From Eupeodes corollae (Eukaryota > Arthropoda > Insecta > Diptera > Syrphidae): a stretch of DNA of 64,000 nucleotides. The notes under the pieces are model-generated. The model had not been told where the DNA came from, made no database searches, and saw only the letters and a program-made list of their open reading frames with translations. Below are positions 44,593-54,611 of the stretch, piece after piece. Every line of letters begins with the position of its first letter. The first letter of the stretch is position 1. The position numbers were made by a program, and so were the translations under genes. The stretch lies in the NCBI RefSeq assembly GCF_945859685.1, contig NC_079147.1:93178315-93242314 (forward strand), given 5' to 3'.

Positions 44593-46092
44593 GTACAAAT
44601 TTAAAGAAATCACTCAAAAAAGTGTCCTCTAACCGAATTTCTTTATCTGCTGATGAATCGCTAGCATTGATTGTGGATGCGCAGCTATCCACTCATCAAT
44701 ATGAGATTGTGCGTCAGAAACTCAACAAATTTGTTCCAAATTTAATGCCCACATACGACAGAATTAAAGAATCCAAGAAGAAATGCTATCCTAATATGAA
44801 CACTGTGTCAGAATCGGCTGCCACATGTGATCTTCAGAGCTTAGTTGATCATAGTGTCAGGCGTTTATGTTTGGCAGAGAAAGATGTGTTGAATTGTGAG
44901 GATTTTAAAACAGGGCTTAAAGAATTATCTCTGATTTTTAAATGGGGATGTGATGGAGCCCAGCAAAGATCATATAAACAAAAATACACGTCTGAAGAAT
45001 GTTATGACGAAAACCTTTTCAGCGTGTCTATGGTTCCAATTCAAATGTTTTGTCAGGAAGATCGTATCAAGACCATAATTTGGCAAAATCCTGCCCCCTC
45101 GTCAACAAGATACTGTCGCCCCATAAAACTTGTTTTTGCCAAGGAAACGACTGACTTGATAAAATTGGAAGTTGATCTGATAGCTGAGCAAATAAACGCA
45201 CTAGCACCTATTGAATCATGAGGAAGAATTTCATGTTACAATTAAACCAGTATTTTTGTTAACAATGGCAGATGGCAAAGTATGCACTGCCTTATCACCT
45301 GTGACATCGTCATCACAAACTTGTTACATATGCGGTGCAAAGCCATCAGAAATGAATAATGCCACTATTATTTCGAGAAAGTCTTTGGATGCGTTTTCAA
45401 TGTCCTTTGGGTTAAGTCCACTCCATTCTTGGATTCGTTTTATGGAGTGTATCCTTCATATAGCATACAGGCTTGATGTTAAGGTTTGGGAAGTCAAAGA
45501 GAAGGAAAGCAAGGAAAAGGTTAAAGCCAGGAAAGAACTCATACAAACAAGATTTAAAATGGAGACTGGCTTACGCATTGACATGCCAACTCAACAAGCT
45601 GGCAACTCGAACGATGGCAATACGGCAAGGCGATTCTTCCGAGACGAAAATAAAACGGCTGAAATAACAGGAATTGATATAGAGCTTCTAAAAGGGTTTC
45701 ACATTCTTTTGGAAGGCCTAGCTTCTGGATTTCCCATTAATTTGGATGCTTTTGAAGCATGTGCGACCAGGACTAGGACCTTATATCTTGAGAAGTATGG
45801 ATGGTATTACATGCCAGTAAGCGTCCATAAAGTATTATTTCAAGTGATTGCTTCTTGCATTCTTCCAATTGGCCAACTTTCGGAGGAAGCGCAAGAGGCA
45901 AGAAACAAAGAGAATAGGAAATATCGGGAACTATTCACCAGAAAAACATCGCGGTTGTACACGATGACAGATCTTTTCAATCGGATGTTGATAACTTCTG
46001 ATCCTTTCATCGCAAGTCTCAGGTGCATTCCAAAAAGAAAGAAAAATGTGATCGAGCATGAAGTCCTAGATCTTCTAAATGTCACAACTTAA
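44593..46092 (+). pseudogene. Transib (RAG1-related) transposase, one frameshift
   Basis: Two overlapping frames (up to 45221, and 45211-46092) join at a single frameshift near 45205-45220. Frame 1: ADESLALIVDAQLSTHQYEI, LIFKWGCDGAQQRSYKQKY (first catalytic Asp), IIWQNPAPSSTRYCRPIKL. Frame 2: LLTMADGKVCTALSPVTSSS (second Asp), the zinc-type pair CYICGAKPSEMN, SPLHSWIRFMECILHIAYRL, NDGNTARRFF, MPVSVHKVL, and GQLSEEAQEARNKENRKYRE (catalytic Glu), ending near SDPFIASLR. All three DDE residues are kept, so this copy is only lightly damaged. An acceptor-like TTTAATTAAG at 44583-44592 suggests an upstream exon; an in-frame-looking piece (AYEKNLRKVGKRDTVAIIKK) is at 44449-44510 in another frame. Confidence 0.85.
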
Positions 46093-46600
46093 GCTATTTT
46101 AAACTCTTTTAAAATATTTTTTTTCTTCTAAAGTGTGATTGTGGTTTTAATTTATATTTTGTTTAAAGGCCCCTCAATAAAAAGTTAGTTGCTGTATAAA
46201 TTATTTAGTCTAATTTCATTTTTGTGTATATTCATTACAAATTGGAATTAACAAATTGCTTTTTTGCGAAACTTAGAAAAGTCTACCAAAGTGCAAAAAA
46301 CGTGCACCTTCACAACTCCTTAAATCACAAAATTTTCTTAATATGTAAGAAATAGTAGTTTTATTCTTTGTTGTATATATTCATCATGATTCTCGAACGA
46401 AAATATAACAAAAGATTTTTTTGTAACCGTAATTAATTTTTTTGAAATGGGTCTGCAAAAGGCAAGAAACTTGTACTTTTGGAGCTCTGTACATCAAAAA
46501 TTTCATGAAATATAGTAATGATTGTAGTTAAATTTAGTTTTTCACATGCTTAAGATCAATTTTGCAAAAAAAAAATAACAAAAAAAAAAAATAACAAAAA

Positions 46601-46639
46601 TAATTTAATTCCGCTAGATTAGCGAATTCCCACACTGTG
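46601..46639 (-). repeat. Transib right terminal inverted repeat
   Basis: Reverse complement of the left repeat with four mismatches, ending CACTGTG. Confidence 0.9.
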
Positions 46640-46702
46640 CGTTACACATACATATGTATGGTTTCTGTGCAATAGAATTTTCACTTGGTGATGATGTTTT
46701 TG

Positions 46703-47031
46703 TAGTACCCGTGGCATGATGGTTAGTGCGTTGGACTGTCATGCAAGGGGTCTTGGGTTCAATCCCTGCCTGTGCCACCTTAATTTAAAAAAAAAAAAAA
46801 TTAATTTTCGCGGGTACTGCCTCTTGCGAGGAATTGACAAATTCTCCAAGAGTAATTCTTGTCATGAAAAAGTGCTTTCTCAAAACTAGCCGTTCGGATT
46901 CGGCCTTAAATTGTAGGTCCCTTCCATTCCTGACAACAGTACTCGCACACAGGAATGGTTGAGAGTTGTAAGTCACTAGGCCCTGGTTCACAACGGACTG
47001 TTGCGCCACCCCATTTGATTTGATTTGATTT
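46703..47031 (+). mobile_element. tRNA-derived SINE with 13-bp target duplication
   Basis: The head (46710-46779) folds like a tRNA gene: an A-box-like TGGCATGATGGTTAGTG, an anticodon-loop-like CTGTCAT and a B-box GGTTCAATCCC. These serve as an internal RNA polymerase III promoter. The body of about 230 bp is followed by a TTTGA repeat tail (47013-47031). GATGATGTTTTTG is duplicated perfectly on both sides (46690-46702 and 47032-47044). The GTC-like anticodon loop hints at a tRNA-Asp origin, which is inference. An older inverted copy is at 14118-14402. Confidence 0.9.
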
Positions 47032-47044
47032 GATGATGTTTTTG

Positions 47045-47389
47045 GGTGTCCCTTTGGATGTTAGGATGGCTCATATGTTTGTCGCTCGGTGACAATAGTT
47101 TTGCTCAGCTGTGAATCTCTAACCCATATTTTGATTTCATTGTATATTTGTATGCACTTCAAAAACACAAATGATACACGCAAACTTTACATAGAACGAT
47201 GATCAAAACGGGACATTCTAACATTGTATCAAAATATTTTTTTCTTGAAAATAGACCAATGATGCAGGGCCCTGGACCTGGGCCCAGTGATAAAGAGGAG
47301 ACTGACTAGTTCCGACGTAAAAATAAAACGTTCCATGTTCGTTCCGCTAAAGGAACGATTTTGCACAACTCTAGTGGGCGTTTATTATA
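47045..47389. other. Unassigned sequence
   Basis: No gene seen. It contains the inverted repeat GGGCCC...GGGCCC around 47270-47288. Confidence 0.4.
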
Positions 47390-47980
47390 AAAAAAGAGGT
47401 TTGGATGCTACAAACACTAATAGCATCCCATCCCGTCTGTAGATTTTCTTGCTTATAGGACCCATACATTGTTGTAAAAATGTTTGTTCAAACTGTTTGT
47501 AATGTGTACCGGTGATGCGTGTTTTGCGCAAGCGGTTTGAACAAAATCAAACAAATTTTAATTTTCCGTGCCTGCACAAACATGTTTGTGTGGTGTGTAT
47601 TGAATTTTGCCCAAACCGGTGCCAATTTTCATAAAGTTAACATGAATGAACAAGAGGAACACATTTTTTTAGACCGAAATTTGTGTACCACTCTCTACAC
47701 CAAATTCTTTTTTTTGTTTGTTTGTTTTTTTTTTTTTTTTTTTAATAGCCAAGGCAATAAATAAAGCTCATTGCTCCGTGTCCGTAGTTAGGTCTGATTA
47801 AGATGAAAAACGTCACGCAACTAATATCTCTCAAACATGTTTGTGTAGTGTGTGGCGAAACTATGTTTGCTCAAACACGTAGTGTATGGGTCCTATAAGA
47901 GTTTGTAGGTTTTCGAGTTTTGTTAAAAAATGTATCAGTTCAATTATTCTAAAAAAATTAAAAACAACCAACAATATGAT
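47390..47980 (+). repeat. R1k fragment split by a MITE
   Basis: 47390-47454 (AAAAAGAGGTTTGGATGC; CATCCCATCCCGTCTGTAGAT) and 47898-47980 (AGAGTTTGTAGG onward) are adjoining pieces of the R1k start, in the orientation of copy 1, interrupted by the MITE at 47455-47897. Confidence 0.7.
47455..47897. mobile_element. MITE with TATAGGACCCATACA inverted ends
   Basis: TATAGGACCCATACA (47455-47469) is the exact reverse complement of TGTATGGGTCCTATA (47883-47897). The 443-bp body is non-coding, with a T-rich tract and two copies of the palindrome AAACATGTTT, each followed by a GTG-rich stretch. The TA or TATA at the edges may be the duplicated target. The frame at 47519-47764 runs through the T tract and is not a gene. 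Confidence 0.8.
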
Positions 47981-48013
47981 GGAATGGTTTGATTTTAAAA
48001 TCTATTTTTTTAA

Positions 48014-49975
48014 CCCTTTACTGCATGGTGGCTCATATATGAGCCAAACCGTATTTTTGTCGATATTTTCTAGTTTTCAACAAATTCTGTTATTTTGAAA
48101 CGCTCTAAATTTTATTGATAAACGCCATCTATGAACGAGTTTCCACAGCACTTTTTTCCGTCAAACTCGTCACAAAGGTGAAGTGCGAGAAACGCGTGTT
48201 TGAGAAATTCAAAATTGTATAAAAAATATAAAAAGAAAATGTAGTGCTTGAAAAAAAATTACCAGTAAAGCAAATAATATAAATATTATTGAATAATGTG
48301 AATTTTTTCGACTTTATGAAGTAACAAGTACTTATAAGTTGAGAAAACTGTTTGGATCAAATATGGCACACCATGCAGAAATATACGTTAATTTTTTACC
48401 GAGGACCCACATCAGTTTTACGGAGGTATCCATACTTCTATACAAAATTTTCCCGTCAACAGCAGTGACGAAGATTTTTCAGATGATGGGCACGAGATAC
48501 ACTGCCTCTATATATTCCAGAGTCTAATGAATCCGATTGGGAATTGAAGATGGCATTTCTCTATTCCAGATGGTACCTCCCTCAAATAGAAGCGCGAGAG
48601 CTGAAAAAACCTAGAGGTGCGGTGGATTTTTGGAAAAAGGTGATAACGAAACCGCATTCACAGATGCACGCCAATACAAATCTACAGAACAAGAAACAAT
48701 CAGATACTCCTGTGAAAAACGTCCCAAAAAAATTGCCCATATAACAGCAATGGAACTTGAACAGTTTGTTGGAATATGCCATTACATGTCCTCGTACAGT
48801 TACCATCTACTCGGCTTTATTGTAATGAAAGCCTAGGTTATCCAAAAATTAACTCTGTAATGGCATGTAACCGGTTTGAAAAAATAAAAAGGTTCCTACA
48901 TTTCAACACCAACTCGACGCAAATACCCAAAGGCCAACCAGGACATGATCCCCTTCATAAACTAAGACCATTCTTGGATCAAATAAGGCAGAGACTCCTC
49001 ACTGTTTCTAGAGAAGAATATATGGGAGTAGATGAACAAATTATACCAACCAAAAGCAGATCATCTATGCGGCAATACAACCCAAAAAAAGCACACAAAT
49101 GGGGATATAAAAATGTTGTTCTCTCAGTGGTAACTCTGAGTTCACAGTTGTTAACCGATTTGCAAAAGATTAATACATGCAGTGACGTTGTTCGACTAGG
49201 GATAACTATTCCCGACGCATTCAACTACAAATTATTCTTTGACAGTTGGTGCACGTCCTTACCGCTGTTGACTTATCTGGCAACGAAAGCGAACTAACCG
49301 ATAGGAACAATGAAAGGTTTTCGGTTATAAAGTTCCTACCGAAAAGGAATTGAAACAAAAAGAAAGAGTTGAATTGAAACAAAAAGAAAGAGAAAAAGTG
49401 GCGACAATTGATAACCTGGATATTTCTGTAGTAACATGGTTTGACATCCGAATTGTGAACCTTCAACAAAAAAGAAAAGAGCTACCAAACTGTATGTGGG
49501 TGGAGTTGATCATTTGCTCTTCTTGGATACTATAGAATACAAATTAGATCACAAAAATTTTACCACAGAATATTCTTCCACATGATCGACATGACAGCCG
49601 TGAATGCGTGGCTATTGTACAGACGAACGCTTGATGGTTCTGAGTCGTGGCTGCTACTAACAAATTTCAAGTGCGTGGTAGCCTAAAATCTATGCCATGC
49701 CAGCAAACTAAGTCCAACTAACGAAAGTGAACGACGCTCTTATGTAATGGAGAATAATCTACAATTGAAGAAATTGAAAGGACATGTTGCCATAATGCCA
49801 TCGCAGTACGTTCGATTAGATTAATTAGATCACCTTCCTGTTTGGACCACAAGACAGCGGTGTAAGGTTCCAGACTCCCATGAAAGATCTTATGTGGAGT
49901 GCCGAAAATGCAAAGTAAATCTTTGCTTGAATGAGAAAGGAAACTGCTTCACGATATTTCATACAACATAATTTT
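48014..49975 (+). mobile_element. piggyBac-type element 2, left end plus broken transposase
   Basis: The left end is TTAA (48010-48013) followed by CCCTTTACTGCATGGT, the usual piggyBac start, and a 16-bp perfect palindrome GGCTCATATATGAGCC (48030-48045). The right end was not found: an R1k fragment begins near 50045. Confidence 0.75.
48339..49970 (+). pseudogene. piggyBac transposase 2, broken
   Basis: Recognisable blocks: KKIAHITAMELEQFVGICHY, RFEKIKRFLHFN, HDPLHKLRPFLDQIRQ, GVDEQIIPTK (first Asp), YNPKKAHKWGYK, FFDSWCTSLPLL (second Asp), GGVDHLLFLDT (third Asp region, about 49499), MIDMTAVNAWLLYRR, and the cysteine-rich end RCKVPDSHERSYVECRKCK. At least six frame changes occur, and the protein cannot be made. 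It is a different lineage from piggyBac 1, judging by the C-terminal finger and linker words. Confidence 0.8.
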
Positions 49976-50044
49976 TTAAATAAATAGTTGATTTAATTTA
50001 TTGAAATTTTGTAGCTACTTTTTTACTTTTTTTATATAAAGAAA

Positions 50045-50200
50045 TACAAATTAGATGAATGAAATTTCTGCATCTTTGTGGATTATTATCTGTATAACAA
50101 AATTTATTTGAAATCGATATCTCTTCTGGTTCTGGTCCTTGAACTATGGATGACGAAAAAAAAGTCGAGAATCTGCAATTACTTCCTAGGGGAAATTAAT
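50045..50200 (+). repeat. R1k fragment
   Basis: ATTTCTGCATCTTTGTGG, GATATCTCTTCTGGTTCT and CTTCCTAGGGGAAATTAA match the R1k copy at 1200-1445 in order, with the middle deleted. Confidence 0.7.
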
Positions 50201-50287
50201 ATGTTTTTTGATAAAAGTATCTTGAGAACAAAGAAAGATATTCACTTAAAACTTGTTTCTCTGGCACGAGCTGTTTTATGAAGATAA

Positions 50288-53153
50288 ATATCGCACATGT
50301 AGTTCAAAAGTGACACAACTCAAAAATCTTAGTTTTTCAGAAAAGGCAAAAAACGATATTGTTAGACTAGATACGGTTTTACAACAAATTGAACTATGTT
50401 GACAAAAGGGAATAGAGTATGAATCACAATGGAAATAATATTTCCGTTAATCTTTTTTTGGAAACCTTGAAAACTATGTTTTTAGAGTTATGACAGTTTT
50501 GACGAACATTTCATTCCAACAGGAATGTACTATTTTGAGTTCTGCCACTTTTGTTGATTTTTTTTTGAGTTGTGACAGTTTTGATTTAGTATTTTTAATT
50601 TAATTTTAATTTAATTCATATTGTCAAGAAAAATGCTGGATGATACCAGTTCATAAGTAGTTTTACCTTAACGAGTCGGGGGATAAGATTATAAGAAATC
50701 ATCATAAAAAGGCCATTTTTATAATGGAACTTTGTTTTTATTTAGGTATCAAAAGAAAGAATTAAAAAATAGAAATAGAATAGAAATAGCAGAATTAACA
50801 TAAAAAGTCGTCAATCTAAATAAATAAATAATTGTAATGAAAATGTGGAAATATTGCAATGTGTTAAATGTTTTAAATTTATGATTAATGTATTAAAAAT
50901 GAAAAGGAAATACAGTTGGAGATTCATACAACAATCATACAAGGTTCCTTAATCTAAAGCAAGTATGTTTTTATAAAATAAATCGAAATAAGATTTTGGA
51001 ATTATATTTTTGTTTATTAGATCTTGTATATCTTTTTTTTTTGTTGTCAGCCAAAGGAATTTTTTTTGAGTACGCTTGGGTCAATCCGAGAGAAAAATTA
51101 ATAGATTCTGAAGGTTGGCTTTTTCTTACGTTGCGTACGTTAACTCTTTTGTAAACCTCATCTTGATAAGAAGTTTTGTAAAAGAATGCATAAGGGTGGT
51201 CTTTTTCCACACGTATAAACTTAATATCGTGCCACTTCACTTGCATCCTATCAGTATCAACTGTAAACTTACTTCCCCATTCTTCTTGAAGAGTTTTTAA
51301 ATCATAGAAATCCTTGTAAGTAAGTTCGTGAACGTGATATGGTGGACCATTTTTTTTTCGCTGTTTGGATCAAAGTAACATACTGCTGAGGTAAATAGAT
51401 TGGGCTAGATCTGAGGTGTCTTTTGACCTGTTTTTCTATAACACTATGGACATTATCACCTTCATTTTGAGAGTGCCCCCGAATAAGGAATTTATGAGTA
51501 ATACTTCGAACGTTGAACTTATTTACTGCATATGCGTAGGCAGATAGCAAATATTTGTTTTTCTGTTGGCCGCAACAGTTATCTGAGTAAAAAGTAATGT
51601 CCAAATCTGCATTATTGTGTTTTTCCGACAACATTTTTATGTAATGAAGCACACAGCTCCCGATTTCCACTGCACCTCGTTTGCCTTCTGTTTCGTTCCA
51701 GAAGTAACACTCCACAAATTTCAGATTTAAGTCACTTATGGTGAAATTGAAGCAGTTCATGTTACTTTTGTAATAAAATGAAGAAACAAGTCCTCTTGGT
51801 AACGGCATAACTGCCTGTAGGTCATACACAGCAACGTGTGTACCATTCGGCATTTTTTTATCAGTGTCCTTTTCTTTTCGAGATAGCTCTTTTTCTTTTT
51901 GGTGGGTGTTGAAAGACTCGAGCAACGATTGTTTCCCTTCTTCATCTGCATTTTTAAACGACTCACAGAGATCACACTAGTCTTTCTTTGGTATATAAAA
52001 TGAGATGTTAAACTCTCCTCGAAATATGCGATTAAACATTGAAGATTGAGCAAATGGAATGAATTTCCTCTCGATTTTTTTTATAATCACGGTAAAGATC
52101 TGAAAAATTTTTACCGCTCTCAATAAATTCCCGTGTAGTTTGAATTCTTTTTCGTTTTCTATATTTTGGATCGAACCCTCGCTCAACGAATTAATTGCAG
52201 ATGTAACCATTTGAGAGTCATATGGTCATCTAAATTGCACAACACAATACCTGCATTAATTTCATCAGGATTCGTTGTGAGATCGGGCAGGTGGAGATTG
52301 TCTTGATCTGTCGGAAAATTCATAAAATTTGTTTGGTGGTTTTCTTGATTTTGAAGCAAATCATCTTTTGGCTTGGGATATATTGCATATGAATCAGCTT
52401 GTAAATTGTGGGTTGCCATTAGCACCATAAATCTTGCACGACTCATTGAATGCATTGTGAATCTATTTCAATCACTGAAAATAAAATGTATACATACAAA
52501 ATTCAAACATCAAAAGTGTCATAACTCAAAAAACGGTCGAAAAATGTATCAAAAAAGACATTGTTTAGGAACTACACATATAAACATATTCGCGATATAC
52601 AGATAAAAAGTTTTTTTTTAAATTAAAACTGTTTTGTCTTCATTTAATCATAAAAAACTTAAATTTTTAATAAATCATCAAAAGAGACACAACTCTAAAT
52701 CTCAATTGATCATTCTTCAATAGTGACAGAACTCAAAATAAAACAAAGTATTCATATTTACCTCAGTCAACTAAAGTGGCTTAACTCAAAATAACATACA
52801 AAATTGTTCACCTAGAAATCAACAAAAGTGTCTCAACTCAAATTAACGCACTGAAATTTTATAGTTTTAAACACCATAAATGACACAACTCAAAATAAGT
52901 CACTTTTGATTTCACTTGGCACATCTGTTTGCTGCGAGGACCAGATAACAACTGAAAATGTGTCATTTTTGTCGAAGGTAGTTTGACCTCATTTGAAACA
53001 TTTAAAACGACATAGTGTCATCTGGCGGAAAAAATATTGAATCTGAGTAAATGCACCTTTAATAAATATGTTGGGTTTTTGGAACTTTTTTTGATAATAA
53101 CTCAAATTTTGCGTTTTTTGAGTTGTGTCACTTTTGAACTACATGTGCGATAT
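50288..53153 (-). mobile_element. Element B: inverted-repeat transposon with subterminal repeat arrays
   Basis: The ends (50288-50326 and 53115-53153) are near-perfect inverted repeats containing CGCACATGTAGTTCAAAAG and GTGACACAACTCAAAA. Degenerate copies of AAAAGTGACACAACTCAAA sit inside each end, inverted relative to that end's terminus. Left: 50481-50503, 50531-50553, 50561-50584. Right: 52511-52532, 52679-52698, 52720-52740, 52771-52792, 52821-52844, 52876-52896. The copy at 52771-52792 (AAAGTGGCTTAACTCAAAA) is intermediate with the motif of element A. One protein is encoded on minus. It is flanked by R1k scraps. No certain target duplication. Confidence 0.85.
50971..52455 (-). pseudogene. 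Uncharacterised DDE-like protein of element B (two lesions)
   Basis: On minus, a frame from about 52455 leads through RGEFNISFYIPKKD, a TAG at about 51978 (CAG in relatives is likely), CDLCESFKNADEEGK, THVAVYDLQAVMPLPRGLVS, FYYKSNMNCFNFTISDL, YFWNETEGKRGAVEIGSCVL, ITFYSDNCCGQQKNKYLL, THKFLIRGHSQNEGDNVHS, VIEKQVKRHL. A 1-bp frameshift in a run of nine A near 51350 leads to TYKDFYDLKTLQEEWGSKF and a basic tail. Candidate RNase H-fold acidic residues are the Asp of VYDLQ, the Asp of YSDNC and the Glu of HSQNEGD or VIEK. This is inference from spacing and hydrophobic strands. Same family as element A, better preserved. Only one stop and one frameshift separate it from an open frame of roughly 490 codons. 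Confidence 0.7.
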
Positions 53154-53155
53154 AT

Positions 53156-54611
53156 AGATTTAGTGAGATTATTAAAAACATCGACACAAATGTGGATCGC
53201 ATCCCAAACTCATTTTTAAAAACCATTCAAAAGCGTTGGTGCGGTCAAGGTCTTATTGAAAATGAAATTCAATAAAAGTTTTCGATGGTTTCATGTCTGA
53301 AACTCACAAATTAAATAGTGATTTTTGCCATAGCTCGATTATTCTCCAAATTTCCCGTTATTCATAAATCATCTCTTATTTGCAATTTCTTATCCGAAAC
53401 ATATCTCTCAGCTTTTAACATCGCTCCTAGATAAGGTCGTGCAACATTCTGTTAAGTATGTGGAGCATTGTTGTTCAGCTGCAGGAATAATGTAAAATGG
53501 TTTATCCCGTTTTCGTGATTTTATCGCATTTTAATATTCCTGAACTCGCACTTTGTTTAAAAATGATAATGGCACTAATAGTCAGTACCTTCCTTCCCCT
53601 CATGACGCATATATTTTTGAAGAATCGAAACGTTCAAAAAATACTTTGGTTAATAAATAATATACTTCAGAAAAGATCTATCAAAGACAATGTTAAATGT
53701 TATCGATGTTTACCCATCCCAAAATCAAAATCAAAATCGTGACCAATAAAGTAATTACTAATCGTATTTTTTTTTAATTTACAAGGATCATTGCCAACAA
53801 TATTTTCCAAACATAAACAACTAAAACCATTTTTTTTTCCTCATATATTCATCTCACGTAAAGAAAAGCATATAAAAATAATAACAGATAATAATAATAA
53901 TGAAAAATAAAAACGAGAAAAAAACGATTTGTCAAAGTATTTTGAGATGGAAAACGAGCAAGAATGACTTGAATATTTAATTTTTGCAAAATCTTTTTCA
54001 TAAAAGATAAGTTCTTCACTTCGCCGTTGCGCCACAGCGCCGCGCTGCCGTGCTGTTCGCCTTCGTTTGTCGTCGACTTAATTCGTCCTCGTTCCACAAC
54101 ATGGGGTGGAACCAGGAATGCTTCATTCATAAAGATGAACTGTTTAACCCTGCTAAACTTCTCTCTCATTGAATATTCATTAAGCAAAACAGGATTATAT
54201 CCTCTTGAAAAAGTTTATTGCACATGATGCTCCTTTCGTGTCGTATGATGGATATGCTAATCTTTTTCACAAAAAAAAAAAAAAAAAAAAACAAAAGGAT
54301 CGTACAAAACTAGGAAAACGTTTTATATTTATATTTTACATCAAACACCAAGCACTGATTTTATGTTTTATATCCTTGCCAAAGTCAAAGTTAATCCTTT
54401 ATTAAATCTGCAAACCTTCCTTCCTATGTTTTATGAAATTTTCATTTTATCCCAAGACACACAACTCAAGAACTGACTCCACAGTATTTTGTTTATTATT
54501 TAAATTATTTAACTTAAAACTTTTTCGTCCTGTTGTATCCTATAAATTTTTTAGAACAATAATTATAAGACCATGCATGATTTTCCTTATCCTTATTTTT
54601 AAGGACAGAGA
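53156..54611. other. AT-rich interval, no gene recognised
   Basis: An R1k-like scrap (GGATCGCATCCCAAACTC) is at 53193-53210. A GC-richer patch at 54020-54060 and an A tract at 54270-54291 are present. No supported coding region. Confidence 0.4.

Larger units (their letters stand above)
44169..46639 (+). mobile_element. Transib transposon with RSS-like termini
   Basis: The element is 2471 bp. Both ends start with CACAGTG (44169-44175; reverse complement at 46633-46639), identical to the V(D)J recombination signal heptamer. The terminal inverted repeats match at 35 of 39 positions without gaps (44169-44207 against 46601-46639), and the match stops exactly there. The flanks show an imperfect 5-bp duplication. 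One RAG1-related transposase is encoded on plus. AT-rich spacers lie at 44208-44330 and 46100-46600, with an AATAAA at about 46176. Confidence 0.9.

Noticed and set aside
46710..46779. Possible functional tRNA gene
   Set aside because: The tRNA-like fold is followed by a shared SINE body, a simple tail and target duplications, and the stems have mismatches. It is a SINE head.
47519..47764. 81-codon plus frame as a gene
   Set aside because: It runs through a T tract inside a MITE and has no domain.
53841..54187. Minus-strand frames over a GC-richer patch as an exon
   Set aside because: The two frames disagree and the rest is poly-A/T rich. No domain or splice evidence.
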